Notes: generated by a model from the sequence alone, not told the origin. Shown: positions 1-7,138, counted from the stretch's first letter. The stretch: 11,599 nt of DNA from CAG-582 sp964551965 (GCA_964551965.1 CAZKFB010000037.1:1-11599), one strand, 5' to 3'. Translations and numbers: made by a program.

Positions 1-889
1 CTTTTAAAGCTTGGTTAATATGATGTACTAATGCTGTATTATTTGAATCATATAAATTATTTAACTTGAAGAACTTCTCAATCTTCTTAGAACCACTCTC
101 AGTTAACATAACTGATTTAGTCTTAGCATCAACTGTATAGTCTTCTTCTTCCGTTAAACCTTTAACTGCCTTATCAGCTTCACGATAAAGATTAGCTGAA
201 TTAACTTTACCACCACTTATGATTAATGGAGTTCTAGCTTCATCAATTAATATTGAGTCAACTTCATCTAGAATAACATAGTTCATTTTTCTCATTACTC
301 TATCTTCCGTGCGTACTACCATATTATCTCTTAAGTAATCGAAACCAATTTCATTATTAGTTGAATAAGTAATATCACAATTATATACTTCTCTCTTTTC
401 TGATGGTTCCATATCATGTAAGTTAACACCAACGCTTAAACCTAAGAATTCATAAATTGGACCCATCCAATCAGCATTTCTTTGTGTTAAGTATTCATTA
501 ACTGTAACAACATGTACACCCTTACCAGTTAAAGCATTTAAATATGCAGGTAAAGTAGTAGTTAAAGTTTTACCTTCACCAGTTTTTAACTCAGCAATAT
601 TACCATAATGCAAAGCTAAACCACCAAGTAATTGTACATAGTAAGGTTTTTCACCAATTGTACGATATGCTGCTTCTCTAACTGTAGCAAAAGCATCAAC
701 AATAATATCTTCATCATCAATTGTTGCACCTTTATCTAATCGATCTTTTAAGTTTTGAGTCATCTTCTTTAATTCTTCATCACTCATACTTTCAAATTTA
801 GATTCCAAAGCAACAATCTTATCTGCTATCTTTTTAAATCTTTTTAATTCTTTATATTCAGTATCTATTAAGCTTCTTAATAGTCCCAT
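1..889 (-). CDS. secA: Protein translocase ATPase SecA, N-terminal part (cut by window edge)
   Basis: SecA is the cytoplasmic motor ATPase that pushes preproteins through the SecYEG channel. Only the first 296 residues are present; the frame stays open to base 1, so the remaining roughly 500 residues lie outside. Seen directly: the Q-motif region PYYVQLLGGLALHYGNIAE (83-101), the Walker A motif TGEGKT (103-108), the Walker B motif ILDEVD (206-211) followed by SILIDEARTPLIISGG, and YSTNNEIGFDYLRDNM (175-190). These are SecA signatures of nucleotide-binding domain 1, running into the preprotein cross-linking domain. The ATG at 889 is preceded by AGGGAGG (about 897-903). It lies downstream of hpf, as in many Firmicutes, but the hpf terminator and an extended -10 promoter at 926-934 suggest its own transcript. 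Identity is near certain. Confidence 0.97.
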   Translation of the reverse strand, partial: MGLLRSLIDTEYKELKRFKKIADKIVALESKFESMSDEELKKMTQNLKDRLDKGATIDDEDIIVDAFATVREAAYRTIGEKPYYVQLLGGLALHYGNIAELKTGEGKTLTTTLPAYLNALTGKGVHVVTVNEYLTQRNADWMGPIYEFLGLSVGVNLHDMEPSEKREVYNCDITYSTNNEIGFDYLRDNMVVRTEDRVMRKMNYVILDEVDSILIDEARTPLIISGGKVNSANLYREADKAVKGLTEEEDYTVDAKTKSVMLTESGSKKIEKFFKLNNLYDSNNTALVHHINQALK

Positions 890-925
890 TATAACGCCTC
901 CCTATAAAATTTAAGCACTAAAATA

Positions 926-934
926 ATTATAACA
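926..934 (-). promoter_or_regulatory. secA promoter, extended -10 box
   Basis: On the minus strand TGT-TATAAT gives a perfect -10 (926-931) with the TGn extension (932-934). No good -35 is seen at 16-18 bases. The predicted transcript start is about 30 bases before the secA ATG. A 10-bp direct repeat, ATTTAAGCAC, flanks it at 909-918 and 978-987. Confidence 0.6.
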
Positions 935-1008
935 TAAATCATCACTTTTTCACTAAAAATTAGTAAAATATATGATTATTTAAGCACGATAATGTCTATT
1001 ATATAATA

Positions 1009-1038
1009 AAAATTAAAAAAGCACATCAAAAATGTGCT
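1009..1038 (-). terminator. Rho-independent terminator after hpf
   Basis: On the minus strand AGCACAT (1032-1038) pairs with ATGTGCT (1020-1026) around a 5-base loop and is followed by six T residues and a T-rich tail. It begins about 20 bases past the hpf stop codon and separates hpf from secA. Confidence 0.88.
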
Positions 1039-1057
1039 CTAAATTTAACAAAAATAA

Positions 1058-1588
1058 TTATTTACTATTGATAATACCGTAATTTCCATCTTTTCTCTTA
1101 TATAAAACAGAAATACAATTTTCATCAACATTTTTAAATACAAAGAAATCATGTCCTAATAATTCCATTTGTAATACAGCTTCTTCTTCATCCATTGGTT
1201 TTGTTTCAATACTTTTTCTCTTTACTATTGTAGCATCACTTGTATACTCTTCATCATTTTCTTCCATAAATACAAAACCGCTTGGTTCAATTGATCTACG
1301 TCTATTTAATTTAGTCTTATTTTTTCTTATTTGTCTTTCTAATACATCAATAACTAAATCAATAGCAGCATATAAATCAACATTCTTCTCTTCAGCTCTT
1401 AAAGTATACTTATTTGTTGGTATAGTAATCTCGATTATTTGCATTCCATTACTTACTCTAACAATTACATGAGCATCAATTGAATTTGGCTCATCAAAGT
1501 ACTTTTCCAATCTTTCTAACTTATCTTTAACATAAGATTTAATGGAGTCAGTAATCTCAATTCTATCTCCTCGAATATTAATATTCAT
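1058..1588 (-). CDS. hpf: Ribosome hibernation promoting factor, long form (HPF)
   Basis: The long form of HPF binds the 30S subunit at the tRNA/mRNA channel and joins two 70S ribosomes into an inactive 100S dimer in stationary phase or stress. The 176 residues show both parts. The N-terminal ribosome-binding domain (about 1-97) carries MNINIRGDRIEITDSIKSYV and the basic helix ERQIRKNKTKLNRR. A variable acidic linker (about 101-120) follows, then the C-terminal dimerisation domain (121-176) with KPMDEEEAVLQMELLGHDFF and YKRKDGNYGII. Length and domain order match Firmicutes long HPF. The ATG at 1588 has a strong site, GGAAGGTGA, at 1593-1601. It lies 57 bases after csp with no terminator between, so it may be read from csp as well as from its own promoter; a terminator follows. 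It sits upstream of secA, a common arrangement. Confidence 0.96.
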   Translation of the reverse strand: MNINIRGDRIEITDSIKSYVKDKLERLEKYFDEPNSIDAHVIVRVSNGMQIIEITIPTNKYTLRAEEKNVDLYAAIDLVIDVLERQIRKNKTKLNRRRSIEPSGFVFMEENDEEYTSDATIVKRKSIETKPMDEEEAVLQMELLGHDFFVFKNVDENCISVLYKRKDGNYGIINSK

Positions 1589-1608
1589 GGTATCACCTTC
1601 CTAAGTAT

Positions 1609-1617
1609 ATTATAGCA
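1609..1617 (-). promoter_or_regulatory. hpf promoter, extended -10 box
   Basis: In the csp-hpf gap the minus strand reads TGC-TATAAT: a perfect -10 (1609-1614) with TGn extension (1615-1617). The -35 position holds only TTCTAT, a poor match. The ribosome site starts 7 bases further on, so the leader would be short. Confidence 0.55.
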
Positions 1618-1645
1618 AAGTATTATGAAATATAGAAGAATATTT

Positions 1646-1861
1646 TTATGAAGAATATACGATTCCACAAGTTGTTACATCAATAGCTTGAAGACCCTTA
1701 ACAGTTTCAACTAACTTGAAAGATACAACATCACCAGCAGATAACGTCTTATAACCTTCACATTTAATAGCTGAATAATGAACGAATATGTCATCTAAAT
1801 TTGAACATTCAATGAATCCATAACCTTTTTCATTATTGAACCATTTAACTTTTCCAGTCAT
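1646..1861 (-). CDS. csp: Cold-shock domain protein (CspA family)
   Basis: A 71-residue single OB-fold nucleic-acid-binding protein that binds single-stranded RNA or DNA and acts as an RNA chaperone. RNP1 is KGYGFI (12-17) and RNP2 is DIFVHY (24-29); KVKWFNNEKGYGFI and HYSAIKCEGYKTL are typical of the family. The start at 1861 has the site AGAGGTG (1867-1873). The C-terminus, IDVTTCGIVYSS, runs about five residues past the usual end, and there are three cysteines (19, 34, 65), which is unusual for this family. It stands between the smpB terminator and hpf, apparently as its own transcription unit with possible readthrough into hpf. Family assignment is firm; its temperature response cannot be judged from the sequence. 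Confidence 0.95.
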   Translation of the reverse strand: MTGKVKWFNNEKGYGFIECSNLDDIFVHYSAIKCEGYKTLSAGDVVSFKLVETVKGLQAIDVTTCGIVYSS

Positions 1862-1942
1862 ATTTACACCTCTTTTCTTAAAACTTACGAGACTATATTA
1901 ACAAATAAAATATGCAGTTTTTGTCGAGTTTTGGTGCATATA

Positions 1943-1972
1943 TAAAAAAAGTACTTATTTTTAATAAGTACT
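1943..1972 (-). terminator. Rho-independent terminator overlapping the 3' end of smpB
   Basis: On the minus strand a perfect 10-bp stem (1963-1972 with 1950-1959) closes a 3-base loop and is followed by seven T residues (1943-1949). The upstream arm contains the last three smpB codons, and the stop codon TAA (1963-1961) begins at the end of that arm and runs into the loop, so the terminator is partly coding sequence. Confidence 0.9.
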
Positions 1973-2392
1973 CTTATTTTCACGTTCTAAATCACGTTTT
2001 TTAATAGTTTCTCTCTTATCATATAACTTTTTACCTTTACATAATCCGAGAGTAACTTTTGCTTTATCCCCTTTGAAATATAACTTTAGAGGAACTAGAG
2101 AATAACCATTCTCTTTTATTTCAATATTAAGTTTATTTATTTGTTTCTTATGGAGTAATAGTTTTCTTTCTCTTCTCTCTTCATGATTAAATCTATTTCC
2201 TTCTTCATAGGGCGCAATATACATATTTATGACTAATACTTCGTTATTTTTTATTCTTGCATATGTATCTTTTAAGGCTGTGCTTCCTTTCCTAATCGAT
2301 TTAATCTCTGTTCCTGTTAAAACTATTCCCGCTTCCAATTCTTCTAGAACATAATAATCAAAATATGCTTTTTTATTTTTTATTTCTATCAT
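1961..2392 (-). CDS. smpB: SsrA-binding protein SmpB
   Basis: SmpB binds tmRNA, delivers it to stalled ribosomes and mimics the missing codon-anticodon part in trans-translation. Signatures seen: NKKAYFDYYVLEELEAGIVL, TGTEIKSIRKGSTALKDTYA, MYIAPYEEGNRFNHEERRERKLLLHKK, and LCKGKKLYDKRETIKKRD near the end. These cover the oligonucleotide-binding barrel and the basic tail that enters the decoding channel. At 143 residues it is shorter than the family's usual 150-160; the loss is in the tail, which ends 16 residues after the DKR motif. The start follows the rnr stop by 12 bases. The weak ribosome site GTGGGTG overlaps that stop, suggesting translational coupling. The last three codons form one arm of the terminator. 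No tmRNA gene is visible here. Confidence 0.96.
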   Translation of the reverse strand: MIEIKNKKAYFDYYVLEELEAGIVLTGTEIKSIRKGSTALKDTYARIKNNEVLVINMYIAPYEEGNRFNHEERRERKLLLHKKQINKLNIEIKENGYSLVPLKLYFKGDKAKVTLGLCKGKKLYDKRETIKKRDLERENKSTY

Positions 2393-2404
2393 TCAAAACA
2401 CCCA

Positions 2405-4576
2405 CTATTTTTTATGTCTTTTGTTTTTCTTTTTATCTTCGTCTTTTCTCTTACTTTTAAATTCTACATTTAATAGTTCAAAATCTACTTCTCCTAATGC
2501 TTTATTAGCACCAATACATTTAACTCTTACTTTAGTTCCAATTGTAAATGATTTTTTAGAATTTTCTCCAACTAAAGCTTGTCTTTCTTCATCAAAGACA
2601 AAATAATCTCCTTTTAATGTATCAACACTTACTAGTCCTTCTACTAAGTTAGCAGTTTGCACAAAGAATCCACGTTTTAATACTCCCGAAACAAAAGCAT
2701 CGTATTCTTCTCCTATATGTGATTCCATATATTCAGCAGATTTTACTTTTACTACTTCTCTTTCACATTCAACAGCTGCAACTTCTCTAACGGACGCTTG
2801 TTCACATATAGCAGGTAAATTACTATTATAATAGTCAATAGTAGTATTGTCCATATGACCATCTATTAAAAATGTTCTAATTAATCTATGTAACATAAGA
2901 TCGGGATATCTTCTAATCGGACTTGTAAAATGGGAATAAGCACGACTTGCTAATCCAAAGTGACCAATATTTTCTGGACTATAGAAGGCTTTATTCATAG
3001 CTCTTACAGCAAACGCATTAATGATACCTGCTTCATCACCTTGTTCACTTATTTGATCTAGTAATCTTTGGAACATCTTAGGTCTTGTTATATTATTAAA
3101 TTTACCAACAATATGATATCCTGCACTCGTTAAGAATGTTAAGAAACTTTGAATTCTTTCTGGTTTTGGAATATCATGAACACGATATACGCAAGGAAGT
3201 TCCATACGCTCTAATGTACTTGAAACTGTTTCATTTGCAATAACCATGAAGTCTTCAATCATCTTTTCGCCCTCATCTTGAATTCTTCTTACGATATCAA
3301 TTGCTTTACCATTTTCATCACATACGATCTTGGCTTCGACTGTTTCAAAATTAGATCCACCGCGTTCATTTCTTTCTGCTCTAATAATATGAGCTAATTC
3401 TTGCATTTTCTTTAAATTATCAGCAAAGTTTTCATAACCTTCAGGTATTACATCATCATTTAAAATACTATTAACATCAGTATAAGTCATCTTCTTAGAT
3501 GATTTAATTACTGAAGGATAAATATTTGAATCAACTACATGTCCTCGACTATCTATTTTCATATCACATGAAAGAGCATATCTAATAACTCCCGGATTCA
3601 AAGAACATATACCATTAGATAACTTATGAGGTAACATTGGTAATACTGCATCAGCTAAATAAGATGATGTACCTCTTCTTAAAGCTTCTTGATCTAAAGG
3701 ACTTCCTTCTGTAACATAATAAGATACATCGGCAATTGATACGATTAAATTATAAATACCATCTTTAATCTCTAATGAGATAGCATCATCGATATCTTTC
3801 GTATCAGCACCATCTATTGTAAATATAATCTTATTTCTTAAATCAACACGTTTTTTAAGTTCTATTGACAATGAATCTTCCGTAACTTCATTAGGTAATT
3901 CTTCTGCTTGTTTTAATGCTTCTTCCGGAAATTTATCATATATTTCATATTTAGCTGCAATAGTTAATATATCTTCTTTTGCATCATCTTTATGACATAT
4001 ATGTTGACTAATTTCGGCAATATATCTATTCTTACCTAAATCATCAGTTAATGTTGCAACAACTATTTCTCCATCAACACAGGATTTTAAACTTAAAGCA
4101 TCAATAGTTAAATTAATGTTTAAATCTTTCTTAATAGGTTCAAAGTAAAGTTCACTGTTTTTAGTTTTTATTATACCAACTATATTCTTTAAATCTCTTT
4201 CAAGAATCTTAATTACTCTTCCCTCTTTTTTACCATTTTCTCCAGTTAGTATTTCAACCAATACAAAGTCCCCATCTAATGCATAATTTAAAGATTCTCT
4301 AGGTACAAACAAATCATCTTCCGGATCAAGTACTACAAAACCATTACCTGCTCTATTTAAATCTATTTTACCTTTTCTAAAATTAGGACATTTAGTATAT
4401 AAAATATATTTATCTTTCTTAGTTAGATATACAGTTAAATCATTAACTAACACATCTAATTCAAATTTTAAATTTTCTATCTCGTCAGGAGTAGTTATAT
4501 TAAGTTTATCTGCTATTGTCATTAAATCCATAGCATCAAAACTTTTTTCTAATAAATTTAGTATATTTTCCCTCAT
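2405..4576 (-). CDS. rnr: Ribonuclease R (3'-5' exoribonuclease, RNB family)
   Basis: RNase R degrades structured RNA processively from the 3' end; with SmpB and tmRNA it removes faulty mRNAs. The order is standard: N-terminal helical/winged-helix region (about 1-65), two cold-shock OB folds (about 70-230), the RNB catalytic domain with TIDGADTKDIDDA (253-265) whose aspartates bind the metal, HFTSPIRRYPDLMLHRLI further on, an S1 domain (about 623-705) and a lysine-rich tail (706-723). An ATG 12 bases upstream (4588) would add MVNN. I chose 4576 because GGTGA lies 6 bases before it, no ribosome site precedes 4588, and the predicted promoter would start transcription at about 4586. It is 723 residues, normal for the family, and forms the conserved secG-rnr-smpB order. 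Confidence 0.96.
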   Translation of the reverse strand: MRENILNLLEKSFDAMDLMTIADKLNITTPDEIENLKFELDVLVNDLTVYLTKKDKYILYTKCPNFRKGKIDLNRAGNGFVVLDPEDDLFVPRESLNYALDGDFVLVEILTGENGKKEGRVIKILERDLKNIVGIIKTKNSELYFEPIKKDLNINLTIDALSLKSCVDGEIVVATLTDDLGKNRYIAEISQHICHKDDAKEDILTIAAKYEIYDKFPEEALKQAEELPNEVTEDSLSIELKKRVDLRNKIIFTIDGADTKDIDDAISLEIKDGIYNLIVSIADVSYYVTEGSPLDQEALRRGTSSYLADAVLPMLPHKLSNGICSLNPGVIRYALSCDMKIDSRGHVVDSNIYPSVIKSSKKMTYTDVNSILNDDVIPEGYENFADNLKKMQELAHIIRAERNERGGSNFETVEAKIVCDENGKAIDIVRRIQDEGEKMIEDFMVIANETVSSTLERMELPCVYRVHDIPKPERIQSFLTFLTSAGYHIVGKFNNITRPKMFQRLLDQISEQGDEAGIINAFAVRAMNKAFYSPENIGHFGLASRAYSHFTSPIRRYPDLMLHRLIRTFLIDGHMDNTTIDYYNSNLPAICEQASVREVAAVECEREVVKVKSAEYMESHIGEEYDAFVSGVLKRGFFVQTANLVEGLVSVDTLKGDYFVFDEERQALVGENSKKSFTIGTKVRVKCIGANKALGEVDFELLNVEFKSKRKDEDKKKNKRHKK

Positions 4577-4592
4577 ATTATTCACCATAATA

Positions 4593-4621
4593 ATTTTATC
4601 AACAATTTGATTATTAGTCTA
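4593..4621 (-). promoter_or_regulatory. rnr-smpB promoter
   Basis: On the minus strand -35 TAGACT (4616-4621, 4 of 6 matches), a 17-base spacer and -10 TAAAAT (4593-4598, 5 of 6). It lies between the secG terminator and rnr, and predicts a transcript start at about 4586, which supports the second ATG of rnr as the true start. Confidence 0.6.
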
Positions 4622-4641
4622 TTAACTATCAACCACTTCAC

Positions 4642-4673
4642 AAAAAAAAGCAGTATTTATTGTAAATACTGCT
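4642..4673 (-). terminator. Rho-independent terminator after secG
   Basis: On the minus strand AGCAGTATTTA (4663-4673) pairs perfectly with TAAATACTGCT (4649-4659) around a 3-base loop, followed by seven T residues (4642-4648). It starts 8 bases after the secG stop and separates secG from rnr. Confidence 0.92.
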
Positions 4674-4681
4674 AAGTTTTA

Positions 4682-4897
4682 TTATTTTAAATATAAAACT
4701 AATGCTATAACAAAGAAAGCAATACCTAATATTAACGTTAGTCTACTAATTAGTAATTCAGCTCCTCTTTCCTTTTGATGTTGAAATAATTCAGCATTAC
4801 CACCACTAATTATTTGACCACCCGATTGAGCTTTATTACTTTGTAATAGAACAAGCGCAATAATTAAAACTGATATAACTATTAAAGCTGTTTCCAT
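4682..4897 (-). CDS. secG: Preprotein translocase subunit SecG
   Basis: SecG is the small accessory subunit of the SecYEG membrane channel and helps SecA-driven export. The 71 residues have the family layout: a first membrane helix (about 3-18), the conserved loop LQSNKAQSGGQIISGG (18-33), an amphipathic part, AELFQHQKERGAE, and a second helix (about 52-70). The start at 4897 has the site AGGTGAT (4901-4907). It is upstream of rnr and smpB, the order known from Bacillus-type Firmicutes, but a strong terminator follows, so most transcripts probably end here. Two minus-strand promoters precede it, and the FemABX gene is divergent. Confidence 0.95.
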   Translation of the reverse strand: METALIVISVLIIALVLLQSNKAQSGGQIISGGNAELFQHQKERGAELLISRLTLILGIAFFVIALVLYLK

Positions 4898-4919
4898 TTA
4901 ATCACCTAATTTCCATATT

Positions 4920-4948
4920 AATTTAACATAAGTTATGCTTAATATCAA
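4920..4948 (-). promoter_or_regulatory. secG promoter P2 (proximal)
   Basis: On the minus strand -35 TTGATA (4943-4948, 5 of 6), 17-base spacer, -10 TAAATT (4920-4925, 4 of 6) with a TGn extension. It predicts a transcript start about 15 bases before the secG ATG, close to the ribosome site. Confidence 0.5.
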
Positions 4949-4977
4949 GGATTTATCAACAAAACTTAAATTAAAAA

Positions 4978-5005
4978 ACTATATATAGTATAAATTAGAT
5001 GTCAA
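4978..5005 (-). promoter_or_regulatory. secG promoter P1 (distal)
   Basis: On the minus strand a perfect -35 TTGACA (5000-5005), a 16-base spacer and -10 TATAGT (4978-4983, 5 of 6). The -10 lies inside a 12-bp palindrome, ACTATATATAGT (4978-4989). It would give a leader of roughly 75 bases before secG. Confidence 0.6.
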
Positions 5006-5028
5006 TTAATTTCAAGTAATTATTTATC

Positions 5029-5057
5029 TTCATAATATTATAATTTTATGGTATAAT
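5029..5057 (+). promoter_or_regulatory. Promoter of the FemABX gene
   Basis: Plus strand: -35 TTCATA (5029-5034, 4 of 6), 17-base spacer and a perfect -10 TATAAT (5052-5057) preceded by TGG, an extended -10. It predicts a start just before the ribosome site AGGAG at 5066-5070. Confidence 0.65.
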
Positions 5058-5078
5058 CATAACATAGGAGTGTTGGCT

Positions 5079-6314
5079 ATGAGGATAGTAGAATTATCTT
5101 ATCAACAATTTGATGAATTTGCTAAGTACCATCCATTAAGCAGTTATTGTCAGACGTCTAAATATGCAATAGTTATGAGTTCGTTTGATTATAACTATGA
5201 CTATCTTGGAATGGTTGATGAAAACAATAAAATAGTTGCAGCAACCTTAGTACTAACAAAGAAAATAAAAAGTATTACTAAATATGGATATGCACCTAAA
5301 GGATTCTTAGTTAACTATTATGATCAAAGAGTTCTTCATGAATTCCTAGATTTAATTAGAAAGTATTATAAAGATAAAGGTTATATCTTTGTTAAATTTA
5401 ATCCCGAAATTATAATTGGTGAAACTGATAAAAGTAAAAACTATGTTATGGCCTATAATGGAAATGTTAGAATAATTGATGATTTAAAGACTCAAAATGT
5501 TAAAAGAAGAGTTGAATTAAAAGAATTTGATTTAATGACTCCTAAATTTAACGCCTATATCAATTTAAAAGAATATGATGTTAATAAATTAAATAGAAAC
5601 TATCGTAAAAAGATTAAGAAAGGATATAATTTAGGAATGTCTTTAATCTTAGGTACTCCTAAAGATATTGATATCCTATATAATTTTATTAAGAATAAAA
5701 CTCAAAGACCTATTACATATTATCGTAATTTATATAATATATTTAATCGAGATAATTCAATTGATCTAGTATTTATTCAATTAGATTATGGAAAATACTT
5801 AAGTTATGTTAAAGAACAATATGAGAAAGAACAAGCAAGAAATGATGAATGGAATAATATAATCCAAAGAGATCCTAAACAAAAATATTTAAATAGAAAA
5901 ATGGATTCTGATAAGAAGCTTCAAGGATATAAAGATAAAGTAGTTGAAGCAACTAATGGATTAAAGAAACATCCAACAGCTATTATAGCTGGAGCATTAG
6001 TTATTAAACATTTCTCACGTACTTATATTGTTATGTCAGGATTTGGCGATGAATATAGATCATTTAATCCTAATCATTTCTTACATCATGCAATATTTGA
6101 AAGATATAAACCATACTTCCGCTACTGTGACTTAAATGGTATAAGTGGTGTATTTGATGAAACTAGTGCATATCATGGACTAAATGAATTCAAACTTAAC
6201 TTTAAACCTAATGTATATGAATATGTTGGTGAATTCGATTTAATTTGTAATGATTCAGTATTTAAGAAGCTTATTAAGACAAGCTTTATTGAAGATGAAT
6301 TTACTAAAGAATAA
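5079..6314 (+). CDS. FemABX-family peptidoglycan bridge aminoacyltransferase
   Basis: Members of this family move amino acids from aminoacyl-tRNA onto the stem peptide of a lipid-linked peptidoglycan precursor, at the inner face of the membrane, building the interpeptide bridge. Seen in the 411 residues: an N-terminal acetyltransferase-like half; a charged helical arm (about 242-296, LSYVKEQYEKEQARNDEW onward), probably the coiled coil that contacts tRNA in FemA-type proteins; and the C-terminal signatures AIIAGALVI, MSGFGDEYRSFNPNHFLHHA, DLNGISG and HGLNEFKLNF. The frame opens with a GTG at 5070, but AGGAG (5066-5070) overlaps that codon and sits 8 bases before the ATG at 5079, so I use 5079. 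It has its own promoter and terminator. FemA, FemX and MurM types cannot be told apart here; the amino acid it adds is unknown. Confidence 0.9.
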   Translation: MRIVELSYQQFDEFAKYHPLSSYCQTSKYAIVMSSFDYNYDYLGMVDENNKIVAATLVLTKKIKSITKYGYAPKGFLVNYYDQRVLHEFLDLIRKYYKDKGYIFVKFNPEIIIGETDKSKNYVMAYNGNVRIIDDLKTQNVKRRVELKEFDLMTPKFNAYINLKEYDVNKLNRNYRKKIKKGYNLGMSLILGTPKDIDILYNFIKNKTQRPITYYRNLYNIFNRDNSIDLVFIQLDYGKYLSYVKEQYEKEQARNDEWNNIIQRDPKQKYLNRKMDSDKKLQGYKDKVVEATNGLKKHPTAIIAGALVIKHFSRTYIVMSGFGDEYRSFNPNHFLHHAIFERYKPYFRYCDLNGISGVFDETSAYHGLNEFKLNFKPNVYEYVGEFDLICNDSVFKKLIKTSFIEDEFTKE

Positions 6315-6340
6315 AACCTCGTTATTAAACGAGGTTTTTT
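6313..6340 (+). terminator. Terminator after the FemABX gene, possibly two-way
   Basis: AAAACCTCGTT (6313-6323) pairs with AACGAGGTTTT (6328-6338) around the loop ATTA, then further T. It begins within the FemABX stop codon. On the minus strand the same hairpin is followed by TTTTATTC and lies just past the stop of the convergent gene (6343), so it may serve both. Confidence 0.9.
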
Positions 6341-6342
6341 AA

Positions 6343-7041
6343 TTAATCAACAAGATAAATTGAAACATAACTATATACAACAAAACTATCAGTAACATCC
6401 ATTACATACTCATATACTATTTTATTACTATAATAGTAATATAAATATTTTGTGCTTTCACTTTCTATAGTTTCATTACTTTTTAAAATAGGCTTTTCTT
6501 GTATTGTATTTCTTTTAAATTCATTTACTCTATCTATAATTTTCGATTCATCGATTTCTTCATCTAAGTAATAATAATTAACTTCTTTAATTTTATTATT
6601 ACTTATAGTAAACATTAAACCTTTATTAGTTTCAATTTCATCATTTATGTAATATTTAAAGTAAATATATCCAGTACTCTTTTCATCATAGAAATGAATT
6701 CTAAACTTCCATTTACTATTAATATCTATATTAAATTCAGATTTTATATAACTAATAAAATACTCTAAATCTTTATAATACTTTTTGCTATAAGTTATAT
6801 CTTTTTCAATTATATCATCATCAAAAAATATTGAATTAGAACTATTAATCTTTTTAGTTTTATAAATTGAATCTAGTTCACTTTCTGATAATTCTTTTGT
6901 TTTATCAGTTCCAATTAATAATTTAGTTTTATTGTTTTCATGATCTTCATATTTATTATTCTTTAGTTCATAAATTCCTACAATTAATAGAAAAGAAACT
7001 ATTAAAACACCAATAATAAATATTATTATTTTATTCTTCAT
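6343..7041 (-). CDS. Membrane-anchored protein of unknown function
   Basis: I do not recognise this protein. The 232 residues start with MKNK and a single hydrophobic segment (about 5-24), then a long hydrophilic part rich in Lys, Asn, Tyr, Glu and Ser, so it is probably anchored in the membrane with the rest outside. There is no lipobox cysteine near the helix. The C-terminal half is strand-like (KWKFRIHFYDEKSTGYIYF, GLMFTISNNKIKEVNYYYLD, KYLYYYYSNKIVYEYVMDVT), a pattern reminiscent of PepSY-like or YcdB-like secreted domains, but only loosely. The frame extends to an ATG at 7062, but that ATG lies inside the predicted -10 box; GAGGTG (7045-7050) precedes the ATG at 7041, so I chose 7041. 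It is convergent with the FemABX gene and even more AT-rich in codon choice than its neighbours. Confidence 0.75.
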   Translation of the reverse strand: MKNKIIIFIIGVLIVSFLLIVGIYELKNNKYEDHENNKTKLLIGTDKTKELSESELDSIYKTKKINSSNSIFFDDDIIEKDITYSKKYYKDLEYFISYIKSEFNIDINSKWKFRIHFYDEKSTGYIYFKYYINDEIETNKGLMFTISNNKIKEVNYYYLDEEIDESKIIDRVNEFKRNTIQEKPILKSNETIESESTKYLYYYYSNKIVYEYVMDVTDSFVVYSYVSIYLVD

Positions 7042-7057
7042 AAGCACCTCTATAATA

Positions 7058-7086
7058 ATCATACTTTAAATATAAAAAATTATCAA
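7058..7086 (-). promoter_or_regulatory. Promoter of the membrane-anchored protein gene
   Basis: On the minus strand -35 TTGATA (7081-7086, 5 of 6), 17-base spacer, -10 TATGAT (7058-7063, 5 of 6). It predicts a transcript start at about 7051, downstream of the outer ATG, which rules that ATG out as the start. Confidence 0.65.
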
Positions 7087-7132
7087 CAAATATAATTTTC
7101 ATCTAAACCATTATAATTTTACTATTGATGAA

Positions 7133-7138
7133 TATAAT
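7133..7138 (+). promoter_or_regulatory. -10 box of a possibly leaderless gene
   Basis: A perfect TATAAT ends 5 bases before the ATG at 7144, so the predicted transcript start falls on or next to the start codon. The -35 position holds only ATTATA. A second TATAAT at 7112-7117 would give a leader of about 20 bases, again without a ribosome site. Confidence 0.45.

Noticed and set aside
1862..1960. tmRNA (ssrA) directly after smpB
   Set aside because: The gap is under 100 bases, holds the smpB terminator and the csp leader, and is far too short for tmRNA.
2421..2606. Plus-strand ORF of 61 codons
   Set aside because: It lies wholly within rnr on the opposite strand, is a low-complexity shadow (Phe/Ser/Leu runs complementary to the Lys-rich tail), and has no ribosome site.
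4978..4989. Palindrome ACTATATATAGT as an operator
   Set aside because: It coincides with the secG P1 -10 and is made of TA repeats, so chance in AT-rich DNA is the simpler reading; kept only as a note.
5070..5078. GTG start for the FemABX gene
   Set aside because: The ribosome site AGGAG overlaps this codon; the ATG at 5079 has correct spacing.
7042..7062. Upstream ATG for the membrane-anchored protein
   Set aside because: It falls inside the -10 box TATGAT and has no ribosome site; the ATG at 7041 has GAGGTG.
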